From Eretmocerus hayati (taxonomy: Eukaryota; Arthropoda; Insecta; Hymenoptera; Aphelinidae), in contig CM056741.1 in assembly GCA_029851415.1 (NCBI GenBank), positions 147,672,522 through 147,736,521 on the forward strand: a DNA stretch of 64,000 bases, given 5' to 3'. Shown in pieces: positions 21,900 through 34,529 of the stretch. Under the pieces are notes generated by a model. That model worked only from the letters and a program-made list of their open reading frames with translations. It did no database searches and had not been told where the DNA came from. Made by a program: the position numbers and the translations under genes. Position 1 is the first letter of the stretch, and each line of letters opens with the position of its first letter.

Positions 21900-23680
21900 G
21901 AAAATAGAATTCCTCATCCTGATTTCAATACTGGGTATGATGTTCCCGAACCCTAAAAATGTATCCAAAAAGGCCGGAGTTTCGACAAATATACCATATT
22001 CTCTTAGAAGCTCCCAACTTCATCTGCTAATTAAAATTTTCTAAGAAATTTCTGAGGGATTTCGATAAATGTTTCTCAAACATTATCGATTCTTGAAAAA
22101 AGTCATTTTTCGGCCCACCCTAGTCCTCAAGGCGAGGCCGTAGTCTGCCGCTATATCGGATCAGCCCTAGTAACTTATGGTGGCACCCCTGCGATCACTA
22201 ACTCTGAGAGCTCAGTGATGATCAGCAGTCGTGTCACAACCCGCACACTCTAACCTTTGTAAACATAGTGATTGTTGATGTACATGTGTGAACACACACA
22301 CACAACACTGTATACAAAGGTGAATATATATATATATATATATATATATACTTTATGTATATAGATATATTGTATCCCTCTCGCACACTAATATCAGAGA
22401 ACTTGACATTGTGCCCCTCTCATATACATTAGGGGCCTTGGAAATAATATGTACTTACAATAGAAACCACAGATGCAATTGGATACAATTCAATTCACTT
22501 GATAATTAAATGTGAATGAACAGAAAGCCACTGATCATGAACTTTTGAAAAATAAGTATTATCAGAGGCCCTAATTTTCAATTTTAGGAATACTTCAGAA
22601 AATAAGAATCCATCAATTCTCAACTGATCCCGAAGTTTGGATATGGAATCATCCCTCTAAAACACAGGGATCTTCCAGACATGATTTGAACTCCAATTTA
22701 ATATTCCTACACTGATTTCATCTCTCAAAGTGACCCGGATACGTTATTTTCACCAAAAATTCTAGGGTTTTGGAACTAGAACCTTGATTAGAATCATCAG
22801 ACTGATCAGAACTGGATTAGAGGTCCAAACGAAACACTTACATTCTGTATTTGTTCGAAGTCTCGTGCATGCAAATTTGCAAAGTTGATGTTGCACTGAG
22901 CTCTCTGCCAATAGATGTGAAAAGATGCATGTCGCAGAAGACGGCTATCAGATCACCATGCCTAATCGTGGAAATCTCGCGCGACAAAGGACCCGGGTCC
23001 GGTCGGATTTTGACATATTATAATGTCATCATTCGGGCCGTCGCGTTCCACCGGGAAGTCGCGGCTTACAAGTCTCACAACATATCTTACCCGCAATGAC
23101 AACACACAGGAACATGGATGATCGAAGCAGACGGTTTTGCTGCTATCCCGTCTCGCACCCGCTGATCAGTCTGGTCACTTTGAAGAAATGTGAAATTATG
23201 GCTGTCATCATATATAAATCATCGCCCTTCTGGATTTATCCCAAGTTTTATGGAGAATTATCAACAAGGAAGGAGCTTACTATCATCTACGAACTTGAGA
23301 GAATTGTGCCATGGAGTGGAAGTAAGAAAAAACGAGCTGATCACAAAATTATCGAATGAAGTATAACAGCATGCCTTACCACAGGAGCAGACGACATCTG
23401 TCCAGCGCTCATCATGCAAGTTTCTTTCTCTACTTTTGGGGGTTTTCGCTCCATAGCACAATTTATACAAGCATTTTGTTGACGGGCACAAAATATGAAG
23501 GAATTTGGTCGAGTAAAACTCGAGATATTCACAGAACGGATTTGGTCGATCTCCCTAGCTTTTCCAAGATGGCCGCGGACTACGATCTCGCCTGAATATG
23601 AGTAACTTTTATACGATTCTTCCGTTTTGTTGGAATCTGCGCGAGCGTCCTCGAGAAGTCTCACGGAAGGACTAGAAAGC
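21900..23680. other. Intergenic, no supported gene
   Basis: AT-rich sequence downstream of FASN. It contains a TA microsatellite at 22324-22351. Frames of 80-107 codons on both strands across 22851-23664 overlap each other and match no family I know. Confidence 0.6.
22324..22351. repeat. TA microsatellite
   Basis: About 14 uninterrupted TA units. Confidence 0.95.
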
Positions 23681-26600
23681 CATGCACCACCACTTAGATG
23701 GAGTCATGGAGAATGCGACTGAGGGGTTCTACGGAAGGGTTAAGATCGCCATTCAGCCCACCTAGCTAGAATCACGGAGAGAGCGTGTCAGGGGTTCTAC
23801 GGGAGGGGCTAGATCGCCAACCAGCACCGCCTAGCTAGAGTCACGGGGGCGCGACTGAGGGGTACTACAGGAGAAAATAGATCACCATCCAGCACGACCA
23901 CTATAGGTACGAGAGTGTGACTGAGAGGTTCTGCAGGAGGGTTCAACACAAGGTTCTAGATCACATCCAGCACCACCTAGCTGGAGTCACGGAGAGAGCG
24001 TTTCAAGAGTTCTACGGAAGGGTCTAGATCGAAATCCAGCATTGGCTAGCTAGAATCACGAAGAGAGCGAATGAGGAGTTCTACAGGAGGGTTCTACGCA
24101 AGGATATACATCACATCCAGCACCACCTAGTTAGAGTCACGGAGAGAGCGTTTGAAGGGATTTACGGAAGGGTCGGAATCGCCATCCAGCACCACCTAGC
24201 TAGAGTCACGGAGAGGGTGAGTGAGGTGTTCTACAGAAGGGTCAAGATCATCATTCAGCACCACCTTGCTAAAGCCACGGAGAGTGTGACTGAGGAGTTC
24301 TACAAGAGGGTCTAGATCGCCATCCAGCACCACCTAGCTAGAGTAACGGAGAGAGCGTTTAGGTGGATCTACAGGACTCTAGATAGCCATCCAGCATCAC
24401 CTAGCTAGAGAGAAGGGAAGAGCGTTTGAGGGGTTCTACGGGAGAGTCTAGATCGCCATCCAGGGAAGGCTAGCTAGAATCACAGAGAGCGAGAATGAGG
24501 GGTTCTACAGGAGGGTTCTACGCAAGGGTCTAGATCACATCCAACACTAGCTAGCTAGAGTCACGGAGACAGCGTTTGAAGGGTTCTACGAAAGGGTCGA
24601 AATCGCCATTTAGCACCACCTAGCTAAAGTCACGGGGAGAGCGTTCCAGAAGTTCTAAGGAAGGGTCTAGATCGCCATCCAGCACCATCTAGCTAGAGTC
24701 ACGGACAGCGCGGATGAGGGGTTCTACGGAAGGGTCTACGCCATCCAGCTCCACCTAGCTAGGAGCACGGAGAGCGCGACCGAGGAGTCCTACAGGAGGG
24801 TCTAGATCGAAATTCCAGCACAAGCTAGATAGAGTCACTGGGAGTAAGACTGAGGGGTTCTACGGAGGAGTCTAGCTCGCCATCCAGCACCGACCAGCTA
24901 GAGTCACGAGGAGTGCTCTTGGAGGTTCTTACGGGAGGTTCAATATTGTCATCCAGCAACATCTAGCCAGAGTCACAGGGAGAGCGTTTGAGGACTCTTA
25001 CGGAAGGGTCTAGATCGTCATCCAGCACCAGCTAGCTAGAGTCACGGAGAGAGAGGTTCAACCCCTGAACCCCTATACGGAAGGGTCGAAATCGCCATTC
25101 AACATCTCTTAGCTAGAGTCACGGCAAAAGCGTTCCAGGAATTCTACGCAAGGGTGTAGATCACATCCAGAATCACCTAGCTATAGTTGAGGAGAGAGCG
25201 TTCGAGAGATTCTACAGGAGAGTCTAGATAGTCATCCAGCATCACTCAACTAGTGTCACGGAGAGAGCGTTTCAAGAGTTCTACGGAAGGGTCTAGATCG
25301 CCATCCAGAATCGGCTAGCTACAATCGTGGAGAGCGCGAATGAGGGATTCTACAGGAAGGTTCTACGCGAGGGTCTAGATTACATCCAGCCACACCTAGC
25401 TAGAGTCACGGAGAGAGCGTTCCAGGAGCTCTGAGGGAATGGTCTACATCGCCATCCAGAACCGCCTAGTTAGAGTCACGGAGAGCGCGACTGAGGGGTT
25501 AGGACAGAAGGGTCGAGATCGCCATCCAGCACAACCTAGATAGAGCTACGGAGAGTGCTCTTGGAGGTTCTTACGGGAGGTTCAATATTGCCATTCAGCA
25601 ACACCTAGCCAGAGTCAAGGGGAGAGCGTTTGAGGAGTTTTATGAAAAGGTCTAGATCGCTATCCAGCACCACATAGCTAGAGTCACGGAAAGAGCATTC
25701 CAGGAATTCTACGCAAGGGTCTAGATCGCCATCCAGCACCACCGCGCTGAAGTCATGGAGAGAGCGGTTCAGGGGTTCTATGAAAGGGTCGAAATCGCCT
25801 TTCAGCATTACCTCGCTGGTGTCACAGAGAGAGTGTTTCAGGAGTTCTACGGAAGGGTCTAGATCGCCATCCACCACCACTTAGCTGGAGTCACGGAGGG
25901 GGTGGTTCAGGGGTTCCACGGGAGCTTCGAAATCGCCATTCAGCATCTCCAAGCTAATGTCACGGACAGAGCGTCACAGGAATTCTACGCAAGGGTCTAG
26001 ATGACATCCAGCAACTTCAGCTAGAGTCACGAAGAGAGCGTTCCAGGAGTTCTAAGGAAGGGTCTAGATCGCCATCTAGCACAACCCAGCTAGAGTTACG
26101 GAGAGTGCGGATAAGGGGTTCTCCTGAAGGGTCTAGATCGCCATCCAGCACCACCTAGATAGGGTCACGGAGAGAGTGGTTCAGGGGTTCCACGGGAGGG
26201 TCGGAATCGCGATTCAGCATCTCCAAGCTAATGTCACGGACAGAGCGTTACAGGAATTCTACGCAAGGCTCTAGATGACATCCAGCAACTTCAGCTAGAG
26301 TCACGAAGAGAGCGTTCCAGGACTTCTAAGGAAGGGTCTAGATCGCCATCCAGAACAACCTAGTCAGAGTCACGGGGAGCGCGAATGAGGGGTTCTACGG
26401 AGGGGTCTATGCCACTCAGCAGCACCTAGCTAGAGTCACGGAGAGTGCTCTTGGAGTTACTTACGGGAGTTTCAATATTGCCATTCAGCAACACCTGTCC
26501 AGAGTCACGGGGAGAGTGTTTGGGGGGTTTTATGGAAGGGTCTAGATCGCCATTCAGCATCTTCTAGCTAGAGTCACGAAAAAAGCGTTCCAGGAATTCT

Positions 26601-27901
26601 ACGCATGGGTCTTGATCACAACCAGCACCACCTAGCTGAAGTCATGGGAAGAGTATTCGAGGGATTCTACACAAGGGTCTAGATCGCCATCCAGCATCAC
26701 CTAGCTAAAGTCACGGAGAGTGCGACTGAAGGGTCCTACAGAATGGTCCGAATCGCCATCCAGCATTACCTAGCTAGAGTCACGGTGATTGCCACTGAGG
26801 AGTTCTCCAGGAGGGTCGAGAACGCCATCCAGCACCACCTAGCTCGAGTCACGGAGAGAGCGTTCCAGGAGTTCTAGAGGAGGGTCTAGATCGCCATCCA
26901 GCACCACCTTGCTAGAGTCCGTGAGAGAGTGGTTCAGGGGTTTCACGAGAGGATCGAAATCGCCATTCAACATCTCCAAGCTGAAGGCACGGACAGAGCG
27001 TTCCAGGAATTCTACGCAAGGGTCTAGATGACATCCAGCACCACCTAGCTAAAGTCATGGGAAGAGTGTTCGAGGGATTCTACAGAAGGGTCTAGATCGC
27101 CATCCAGCACCACCTAGCTAGAGTCACGGAGAGCGCGAATGAGGGGTTCCACGTGATGGTCTAGATCGCCATCAACACCACCTAACAAGAGTTACGAAGA
27201 GAGTGTTTCAGGGCTTCTACAGGAGGGTTATACGCGAGGTTCTAGATCGCCATCCAGCACCACCTAGCTAGAGTCACCGAGAGAGCGTTTCAAGAGTTCT
27301 ACTCAAGTGTCTAGATCGCCAACCAGCTCCACCAAGCTGGAATCATGGAGAGCCTAAACGAGGGGTTCTACGGAGGAGTTGAGATCCCCGTCCACCTCCA
27401 CCTAGCTAGAATCACGGAGAGTGCGACTGACGGCTCCTACAGAAGGGTCTAGATCGCCATCCTGCACAACGTAGCTAGAGTCACGGAGAGTGCGACTGAG
27501 GGGTTCTACAGAAGGGTCTAGATCGCATTCCAGCATCACCTGGCTAGAGTCACGGAGAGATTTTGAGGGGTTCCACGGGAGGGGATAGATCGCCATCCAG
27601 CACCACCTAACAAGAGTGACGAAGAGAGTGTTTGAGGGGTTCTACAGGAGTGTTATACGCAAGGGTCTAGATCGCCATCCAGGACCACCTAGCTAAAGTC
27701 ACCGAGAGAGCGTTTCAAGAGTTCTACTCAAGTGTCTAGATCGCAACCCAGCATCACCTAGCTAGAGTCACGGAGAGTGCGACTGGGGGGTCCTATAAGA
27801 TGGTCAAAATCGCCATCCAGCATTACCTAGCTAGAGTCACGGAGATTGCGACTGAGAGGTTCTGCAGGAGGGTCGAGAACGCCATCCAGCACCACCTAGC
27901 T

Positions 27902-29280
27902 AGAGTCACGGAGAGAGCGTTCTAGGAGTTCTACGGAAGGGTCTAGATCGCCATCCAGCACCACCTAGCTAGAGTCATGGAGAAAGCGTTTCAAGAGTTC
28001 TACGGATGGGTCTAGTTCGTCATCCCGCATCACCAAGCTAGAATCACGGAGAACGCGGATAAGGGGTTCTACGGAGGGGTTGAGATCTACATCCAGCTCC
28101 ACCTAGCTAGAGTCACGGAGAGCGCGACTGAGAGGTCCTACAGGAGGGTCCCGATCGCCATCCTGCACAATCTAGCTAGAGTCACGCTGAGTGTGACTGA
28201 GAGGTTCTACAAAAGTGTCTAGATCGCCATCCAGCTCCACCTAGCTGGAGTCATGGAGAGAGCGTTTCAAAAGCTCTACGGGAGGGTTTCGATCGCCATT
28301 CAGCATCATCAAGTAGAATCATGGAGAGGGCGAACGGAGAGTTCTACGGAGGGGTTGAGATCCCCATCCAGCTCCACGTAGCTAGAATCACGGAGGGTGC
28401 GACTGAGGGCTCCTACAGAAGGGTCTAGATCGCCATCCTGCACAACGTAGCTAGAGTCACGGAGAGTGTGACTGAGGGGTTCTACAAAAGTGTCTAGATC
28501 GCCATCCAGCTCCACCTAGCTGGAGTCATGGAGAGAGCGTTTCAAAAGCTCTACAGGAGGGTTTCGATCGCCATTCAGCATCATCAAGTAGAATCATGGA
28601 GAGCGCGAACGGAGAGTTCTACGGAGGGGTTGAGATCCCCATCCAGCTCCACGTAGCTAGAATCACGGAGAGTGCGACTGAGGGGTCCTACAGAAGGGTC
28701 TGGATCACCATCCAGTACAACTTAGATAGGGTCACGGCGAGTGCTTCTGAGGGGTCTCACAGAAGGGTCTAGATCGCCATCTAATACAACCTAGCTAGAG
28801 TCACGGAGAGTCCGTCTGAGGGGTCCTACAGAAGGGTCTAGATTCCCATCCTGCACAACCTAGCTAGAGTCATGGAGAGTGCGACGGCGTGTTTCTACGG
28901 AGGGGTTAAGATCACCATCCAGGTCAACCTAGCTAGAGACACGGAGAGTGCGACTGAGGGGTTCTACAGAAGGGTCCAGATCGCCATCCAGCATCACCTA
29001 GCTAGAGACATGGAGAGTGCAACTGAGGAGTACTACAGAAGGATCCAGAATTCTATCCAGCACAACCTAGCTAGAGTCACGGAGAGTGCGACTGAGGGGT
29101 TCTACGGGAGGGTCTAGATCGCCATCCAGCACCACCTCGCTAGAGTCACGGAGAGAGCGTTTGAGGGGTTTTAAGGTAGGGGGCTAGATCGCCATACAGC
29201 ACCACCTAGCTAGAGTCACGGAGAGATCGTTTGAGGGGTTCTCCAGAAGGGTCTAGATCGCCATCCAGCACCACCTAGCT
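27902..29280. repeat. Higher-order satellite unit, copy 1 (1,379 bp)
   Basis: Twenty 69-bp monomers (less one base) that recur at an offset of 1,379 bp starting at 29281, with only a few substitutions seen by eye. Within it a smaller repeat of four monomers (about 276 bp) recurs near 28241 and 28516. Confidence 0.85.
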
Positions 29281-30659
29281 AGAGTCACGGAGAGAGCGTT
29301 CTAGGAGTTCTACGGAAGGGTCTAGATCGCCATCCAGCACCACCTAGCTAGAGTCATGGAGAAAGCGTTTCAAGAGTTCTACGGATGGGTCTAGTTCGTC
29401 ATCCCGCATCACCAAGCTAGAATCACGGAGAGCGCGGATAAGGGGTTCCACGGAGGGGTTGAGATCTTCATCCAGCTCCACCTAGCTAGAGTCACGGAGA
29501 GCGCAACTGAGAGGTCCTACAGGAGGGTCCCGATCGCCATCCTGCACAATCTAGCTAGAGTCACGCTGAGTGCGACTGAGACGTTCTACAAAAGTGTCTA
29601 GATCGCCATCCAGCTCCACCTAGCTGGAGTCATGGAGAGAGCGTTTCAAAAGCTCTACGGGAGGGTTTCGATCGCCATCCAGCATCATGAAGTAGAATCA
29701 TGGAGAGGGCGAACGGAGAGTTCTACGGAGGGGTTGAGATCCCCATCCAGCTCCACGTAGCTAGAATCACGGAGGGTGCGACTGAGGGCTCCTACAGAAG
29801 GGTCTAGATCGCCATCCTGCACAACGTAGCTAGAGTCACGGAGAGTGTGACTGAGGGGTTCTACAAAAGTGTCTAGATCGCCATCCAGCTCCACCTGGCT
29901 GGAGTCATGGAGAGAGCGTTTCAAAAGCTCTACGGGAGGGTTTCGATCGCCATTCAGCATCATCAAGTAGAATCATGGAGAGCGCGAACGGAGAGTTCTA
30001 CGGAGGGGTTGAGATCCCCATCCAGCTCCACGTAGCTAGAATCACGGAGAGTGCGACTGAGGGGTCCTACAGAAGGGTCTGGATCACCATCCAGTACAAC
30101 TTAGATAGGGTCACGGCGAGTGCTTCTGAGGGGTCTCACAGAAGGGTCTAGATCGCCATCTAATACAACCTAGCTAGAGTCACGGAGAGTCCGTCTGAGG
30201 GGTCCTACAGAAGGGTCTAGATTCCCATCCTGCACAACCTAGCTAGAGTCATGGAGAGTGCGACGGCGTGTTTCTACGGAGGAGTTAAGATCACCATCCA
30301 GGTCAACCTAGCTAGAGACACGGAGAGTGCGACTGAGGGGTTCTACAGAAGGGTCCAGATCGCCATCCAGCATCACCTAGCTAGAGACATGGAGAGTGCA
30401 ACTGAGGAGTACTACAGAAGGATCCAGAATTCTATCCAGCACAACCTAGCTAGAGTCACGGAGAGTGCGACTGAGGGGTTCTACGGGAGGGTCTAGATCG
30501 CCATCCAGCACCACCTCGCTAGAGTCACGGAGAGAGCGTTTGAGGGGTTTTAAGGTAGGGGGCTAGATCGCCATACAGCACCACCTAGCTAGAGTCACGG
30601 AGAGATCGTTTGAGGGGTTCTCCAGAAGGGTCTAGATCGCCATCCAGCACCACCTAGCT
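29281..30659. repeat. Higher-order satellite unit, copy 2 (1,379 bp)
   Basis: Second copy of the preceding segment; for example, the open frames at 28872-29117 and 30251-30496 are identical in translation. This indicates a recent tandem duplication by unequal exchange, or an assembly duplication. Confidence 0.85.
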
Positions 30660-30839
30660 AGAGTCACGGAGAGAGCGTCTGAGGGGTTCTACGGAGGGGT
30701 CCAGAAGGCCATCTACCACCACCTCGCTAGAGTCATGGTGAGAGCAATCAAGGGGTTCTACGGAGGGGTCTTGATCGCCACTCAGCACCACCTAGCTAGA
30801 GTCACGGAGAGTGATCCTGGGGGTTTTTACGGATTTCTG

Positions 30840-32280
30840 CAATCTCATTCCCTCAATATGGTTCAGTAAATGAATATATTCTCATAGAAATACAGCTCCA
30901 ACATCCTATTCTTGATGAATACGCGAAATGGATCTAACATCTCACATCAACTAATTTTATCTTAATTCAGTCCCATGAATATTGATATACTTCACGAGAT
31001 ATGCGAGATTCTAGTGAATGTTATCAATAAAATCTCGTTTTCTCCCATTTCTATCATGAAAGTTCATCTCCTAACCTCACAGTTCCTCCACGAGTAGATA
31101 ATGATCCTCATGCTTTATGTTAGCATGCGCGTGAATGAATGATAGATAATTTTTTGCGGTAGGAATGCACAGGGACGTCCCTTGGCACTTCTTCAAACTT
31201 CAAAAAAGTCGACGTCCCTGAGCTCGTCTCCGCGACATCTCTAGGCACATTTCTGGGACGTCCTCAGGCACGTCTCCAGAGACGTCCCAGGGACGTGCCC
31301 AGGGACATCCCTATTTCCAGCAGGGCAGGAGCGTGATTGTGAGCTACCAATTCACCCAAAATTTCACGACTTCAAAAATTGGAAATAAAAATCAATCGTG
31401 TCTCGTCAACTCAAAGATGATTACGCCAAGCTCATGCCGTGACTCTGAACGCAATTTTCCAAATACATATATCTAAAACCGATGCGATTCCGAAGCTTCT
31501 GCGAAAAGACTCGTAATTGTGCGATTTTTCTGTCTAGAACGGGACCGGTCTGACGTAGACTTGAAAAAACGTGACTCACGAAAAAAGTCCAGTTTTTCTC
31601 ATCTCACATGGGTAGATTGAGCTATAGCACATATATGTGGGTTAAACCAGTTGTGATCGGATATCCTTACTGTATGAAGCTACAAAAAGCCTAAGGCATT
31701 AGTTGAAATTAGCAATCTTGCCAAATGTATGCTCAAGAAAATCTGGAAAATCGACGAAAAACTCCTCGAAGCTCAATTCGTTAACGTGATTTTGCTTTCT
31801 CTGAAGAGAAAGCTTTGTTTTCACCCCCGCAAAATTTTGATCCAATTTTCCGCTAAAATCAATATTTTCTTCAACAAAATTCCGTTTATCTGAAAAAGCA
31901 TTAGACTATTCTCCCTCTCGCCAAAATCTATCGATTGTAGGTAACACTTTCCCTCCTAATGGCCTTCCAAATCCGTCAGAGACTGATCTTTGCACCCCTT
32001 TGTCCGCGCGCGCGCGCGCGCGCGTGTGTATGTTGTTTTCTATCGGGCACGTTTAGTCTTTTACTGTTCGCTATATCAATTTTTGGCTTTCTACAAGTTG
32101 TACAGAATCCAATTTCTGAGAGCCCAGTGATTTGGCAGCTTTCAGTTCCCAGTCAAATTTGATCCGTGAGGTTTTTGAAGCAAAATTGCTCAAAATTCGA
32201 CTCTTAATACATGAATATTGATGTGCGCATCTTTATTTTTTAATCAATGAGCACATTATATTCCACTCATCCACACATTA
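30840..32280. other. Intergenic, AT-rich, no gene
   Basis: Contains a cluster of GACGTCCC-type words at 31166-31327 (about six, in both orientations, MITE-like), a CG dinucleotide run at 32003-32026, and one copy of a dispersed motif TTTGCTTTCTC followed by GAGAAAG (near 31795) that recurs near 33826 and 36946. Confidence 0.6.
32003..32026. repeat. CG microsatellite
   Basis: Roughly ten CG dinucleotides followed by GTGTGT; unusual in an AT-rich setting and prone to Z-DNA. Confidence 0.9.
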
Positions 32281-32289
32281 CACACATGT

Positions 32290-32810
32290 CATACACCGCG
32301 GTAACGCATCTTACAGTTACCAGACACCTAATGAACACGTAACGAGGCACCCCGTTACCGACTTAGTAACGAGGCACCCCGTTACCCTAATTTGAAACGC
32401 AATACACATAGTACTCTCCTAGGTAACGAAGCACCCCGTTACCATTCATTCGCACCATATACGTAAAAGTAACGTGGCACCACGTTACTTTTATGGCATG
32501 GGCAGACAATCTCCCACTTTTCATTAACGCATTCGCGCGTTACCCCACACTTTCTCACATATCTGGAACGCAACTTACAGTTACACGCATTTTCTGGCGC
32601 ATAACGTTAAGGAACGTTATTCACGCCAATTTCACATCTAGAAACGCCACTTACCGTTACCTCTCACCAAAAACATGTAACGCAACGACGCGTGAACTAA
32701 GGCGCGTTTCCCTTAAGGAAATGCCTCTTACCGTTACACTTCCAAGTACACACGCAACGCATCCGCGCATTACACATAGCGTATTTCATACGCCGTAACG
32801 TTGCTTAGCG
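32290..32810. promoter_or_regulatory. Cluster of GTAACG/CGTTAC palindromes upstream of a promoter
   Basis: Four 20-bp palindromes of the form GTAACG-N-GGCACC-N-CGTTAC begin near 32339, 32368, 32422 and 32468. More than a dozen single CGTTAC, CGCGTTAC or AACGTTA words follow to 32810. The words keep their sequence while the spacers differ, which suggests protein-binding sites or subterminal repeats of a mobile element. The cluster ends just before a TATA box. Confidence 0.6.
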
Positions 32811-32837
32811 TACACACTCCTTGCGGCTTAGCCCACC

Positions 32838-32876
32838 TATATAAACCCCCGCAAACCAAGCTCAGCATCTCAGTCC
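32838..32876 (+). promoter_or_regulatory. TATA box plus initiator core promoter
   Basis: TATATAAA at about 32838, then TCAGTC at about 32871. This is the arthropod initiator at the normal distance of 30 or so bases. The sequence downstream turns GC-rich, unlike its surroundings. It could be a gene promoter or the promoter inside a retrotransposon LTR. Confidence 0.55.
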
Positions 32877-33156
32877 GATCTCAACACGCCGTCGCGACGC
32901 ACTCTCCACGACACTCGGCCCTTCCGTGGCCACGCTACTCCGTTACGTTGACGTATCCTGGTGCCGTCAGGAACGTCATCATCGCGACCTCGTGACACTA
33001 CATTGTTGTGCTGCTCGAAGTTATGAGCGATAGAGTCTGTGTTGTGTTCGTGTTCCGCCCTGGTACCGAATCGCAATTGAACCTTGAAGACATTCGAATT
33101 ATTCGTTGACCAAACCCTGCCCCTGGCCCACGACCGGCCTAATACGCTCGATCCCC

Positions 33157-33378
33157 ATGCCGTCCGAGCCCGTACGGATGGACCGTAAAAACCGTAGCTG
33201 CGCTCGGAGCAAGGCCGCCGTCACCCGCACCGAGGCTGATCGTCAGCGAGACCTGTACGGACTCCAGCTTGCAAAGAAACTGGCTCGGCTCGCCGTGCTC
33301 CAAGCCATTGCTGCGGAACAAAAGAAGACTGCTCCCATTGAGAAAAACTCGTCTCCGTCCAGCGAGACGTGGGAGTAA
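33157..33378 (+). CDS. Small basic ORF downstream of the TATA/Inr promoter
   Basis: A 73-codon ATG-start frame (an ATG also occurs at 33178) in a GC-rich stretch. The product is basic and largely helical in character: an Arg/Lys-rich start (RMDRKNRSCARSKAAVTR), an Ala/Leu-rich middle (LAKKLARLAVLQAIAAEQ) and a Ser/Glu end. It matches no family I know. It lies about 285 bases after the putative start site. It may be a short gene, a first coding exon, or the start of a retroelement gag; the Kozak context is poor. Coding status is unproven. Confidence 0.35.
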   Translation: MPSEPVRMDRKNRSCARSKAAVTRTEADRQRDLYGLQLAKKLARLAVLQAIAAEQKKTAPIEKNSSPSSETWE

Positions 33379-33379
33379 C

Positions 33380-34529
33380 CATACTCTCATTGACAGGGAT
33401 CCCCAGGTTTCTTTTGCATAATTTACTTATCCAATCGAAATTCATGCCAAGCGGATCTACGGGCCGCCACTGTCAATATCTTCTTCTCACACGGTTTCAC
33501 CACGAATTAAGTCACCTCAACTATGATTTTTTCTGCATGATCTATCAATTGGTTAATACCGAAATTTTATCCAATCACTACAGATCTCAAATTTTCGGGA
33601 AAATCAAAATCTCCACCGAGAACTCCAATTTATCCATTTTCAAACCCACTGCATCGAAATTCCGTCTCAACCAAACGATGTATATTGTTCAGAAAACTTC
33701 AGTCTAGATGACCTAAATCTCTCTTGAAAGCTTCGTCAAAAGAATAACTCAAAAAATAGTAGAACATTTTTATCAAACCTCAGTTGGCACACGTGGGTCT
33801 ATTCCACCCCAACACTTTTTGCTTCCTCGAAGAGAAAGTATTGTATCGGTGCGGAAATTTCGGCAAGAAAATTTCCCGAATTTCCTATTTTCGCCCCCTT
33901 AATCCCAGCAAGAGACAAATGAAAGTTAGTCTATCTTATTTTCCTCGCCGAGATCTATAAAATGGTACCCCTATACATTTCTCCCGACATGTACAACGCT
34001 TTTTATGGAATGTTTTCAAACACGCATTGCTTATGTCCGTATGTATGTGTGTCTGTGTGTTTTCTTCTCTATGTCACGCGATATCTCCTGAACCCCTGGA
34101 TCAATCTTCTTCAAACTTCGCGAGTTTGTTCTAAATTGATCAGCGATGAGCCTAGTCTATTGACAGCTCTATACTCTCAATACTCCCTTGAAATTTGGCC
34201 AACGCCTTTATGGGTCTCTCTGAAATGTTGACACATTATTCAGCTTTCTCGGGCGTTGGGCCCAGTCATTTTTGGCGATTATTCACCGATCCATATTGAT
34301 ACAAATAGTCTTTTTCATATGAATTTTACTTCTCTTCCCGAATTTTTCATGAAAAATTTTCGACTCCCCTTTTTTGACCCCCTAGCTCAATCCTTACCTG
34401 AATGAACATTTATCTATCTTATTTTACTCGCCGAGATCTATCGAATGGTACCCTTATACATCCATTTCTCAATATATAGCACAGTTAGTGAATTATTTTA
34501 AGCTAAACCTTGTTTGTGGCCATATGTAT
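33380..34529. other. Intergenic, dispersed repeat fragments
   Basis: Holds copies of a dispersed family: CTTTCTC/GAGAAAG near 33826, and the phrase GCCGAGATCTAT followed by ATGGTACCC at about 33948 and 34428. The two phrases are in direct orientation. No gene seen. Confidence 0.5.

Larger units (their letters stand above)
23690..30830. repeat. Satellite array, about 100 units of 69 bp
   Basis: Tandem monomers with a core around GAGTCACGGAGAGAGCG, GGTCTAGATCGCCATCCAG and CACCACCTAGCTA; the unit is 69 bp. The left part is divergent with small indels; the right part is more uniform. Because 69 is a multiple of three, frames stay open across units. The + frame would repeat ESATEGFYRRV and IAIQHHLAR, interrupted in most units by a TAG in TCTAGATC; the - frame would repeat DGDLDPSVE. 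Both are consequences of the period and I do not call them proteins. Confidence 0.95.

Noticed and set aside
22851..23664. Overlapping frames of 80-107 codons on both strands
   Set aside because: No recognised domain, no splice or promoter context, and conflicting strands.
28872..29117. 81-codon + strand frame (and its twin at 30251-30496) as a gene
   Set aside because: It lies wholly in the 69-bp satellite; most units carry a stop at the same place, and the twin is a duplication of the array.
25605..29966. Minus-strand DGDLDPSVE repeat frames as a repeat protein
   Set aside because: The frame is open only because the unit is 69 bp; each consensus unit has a stop in AGCTAG and there is no start or splice context.
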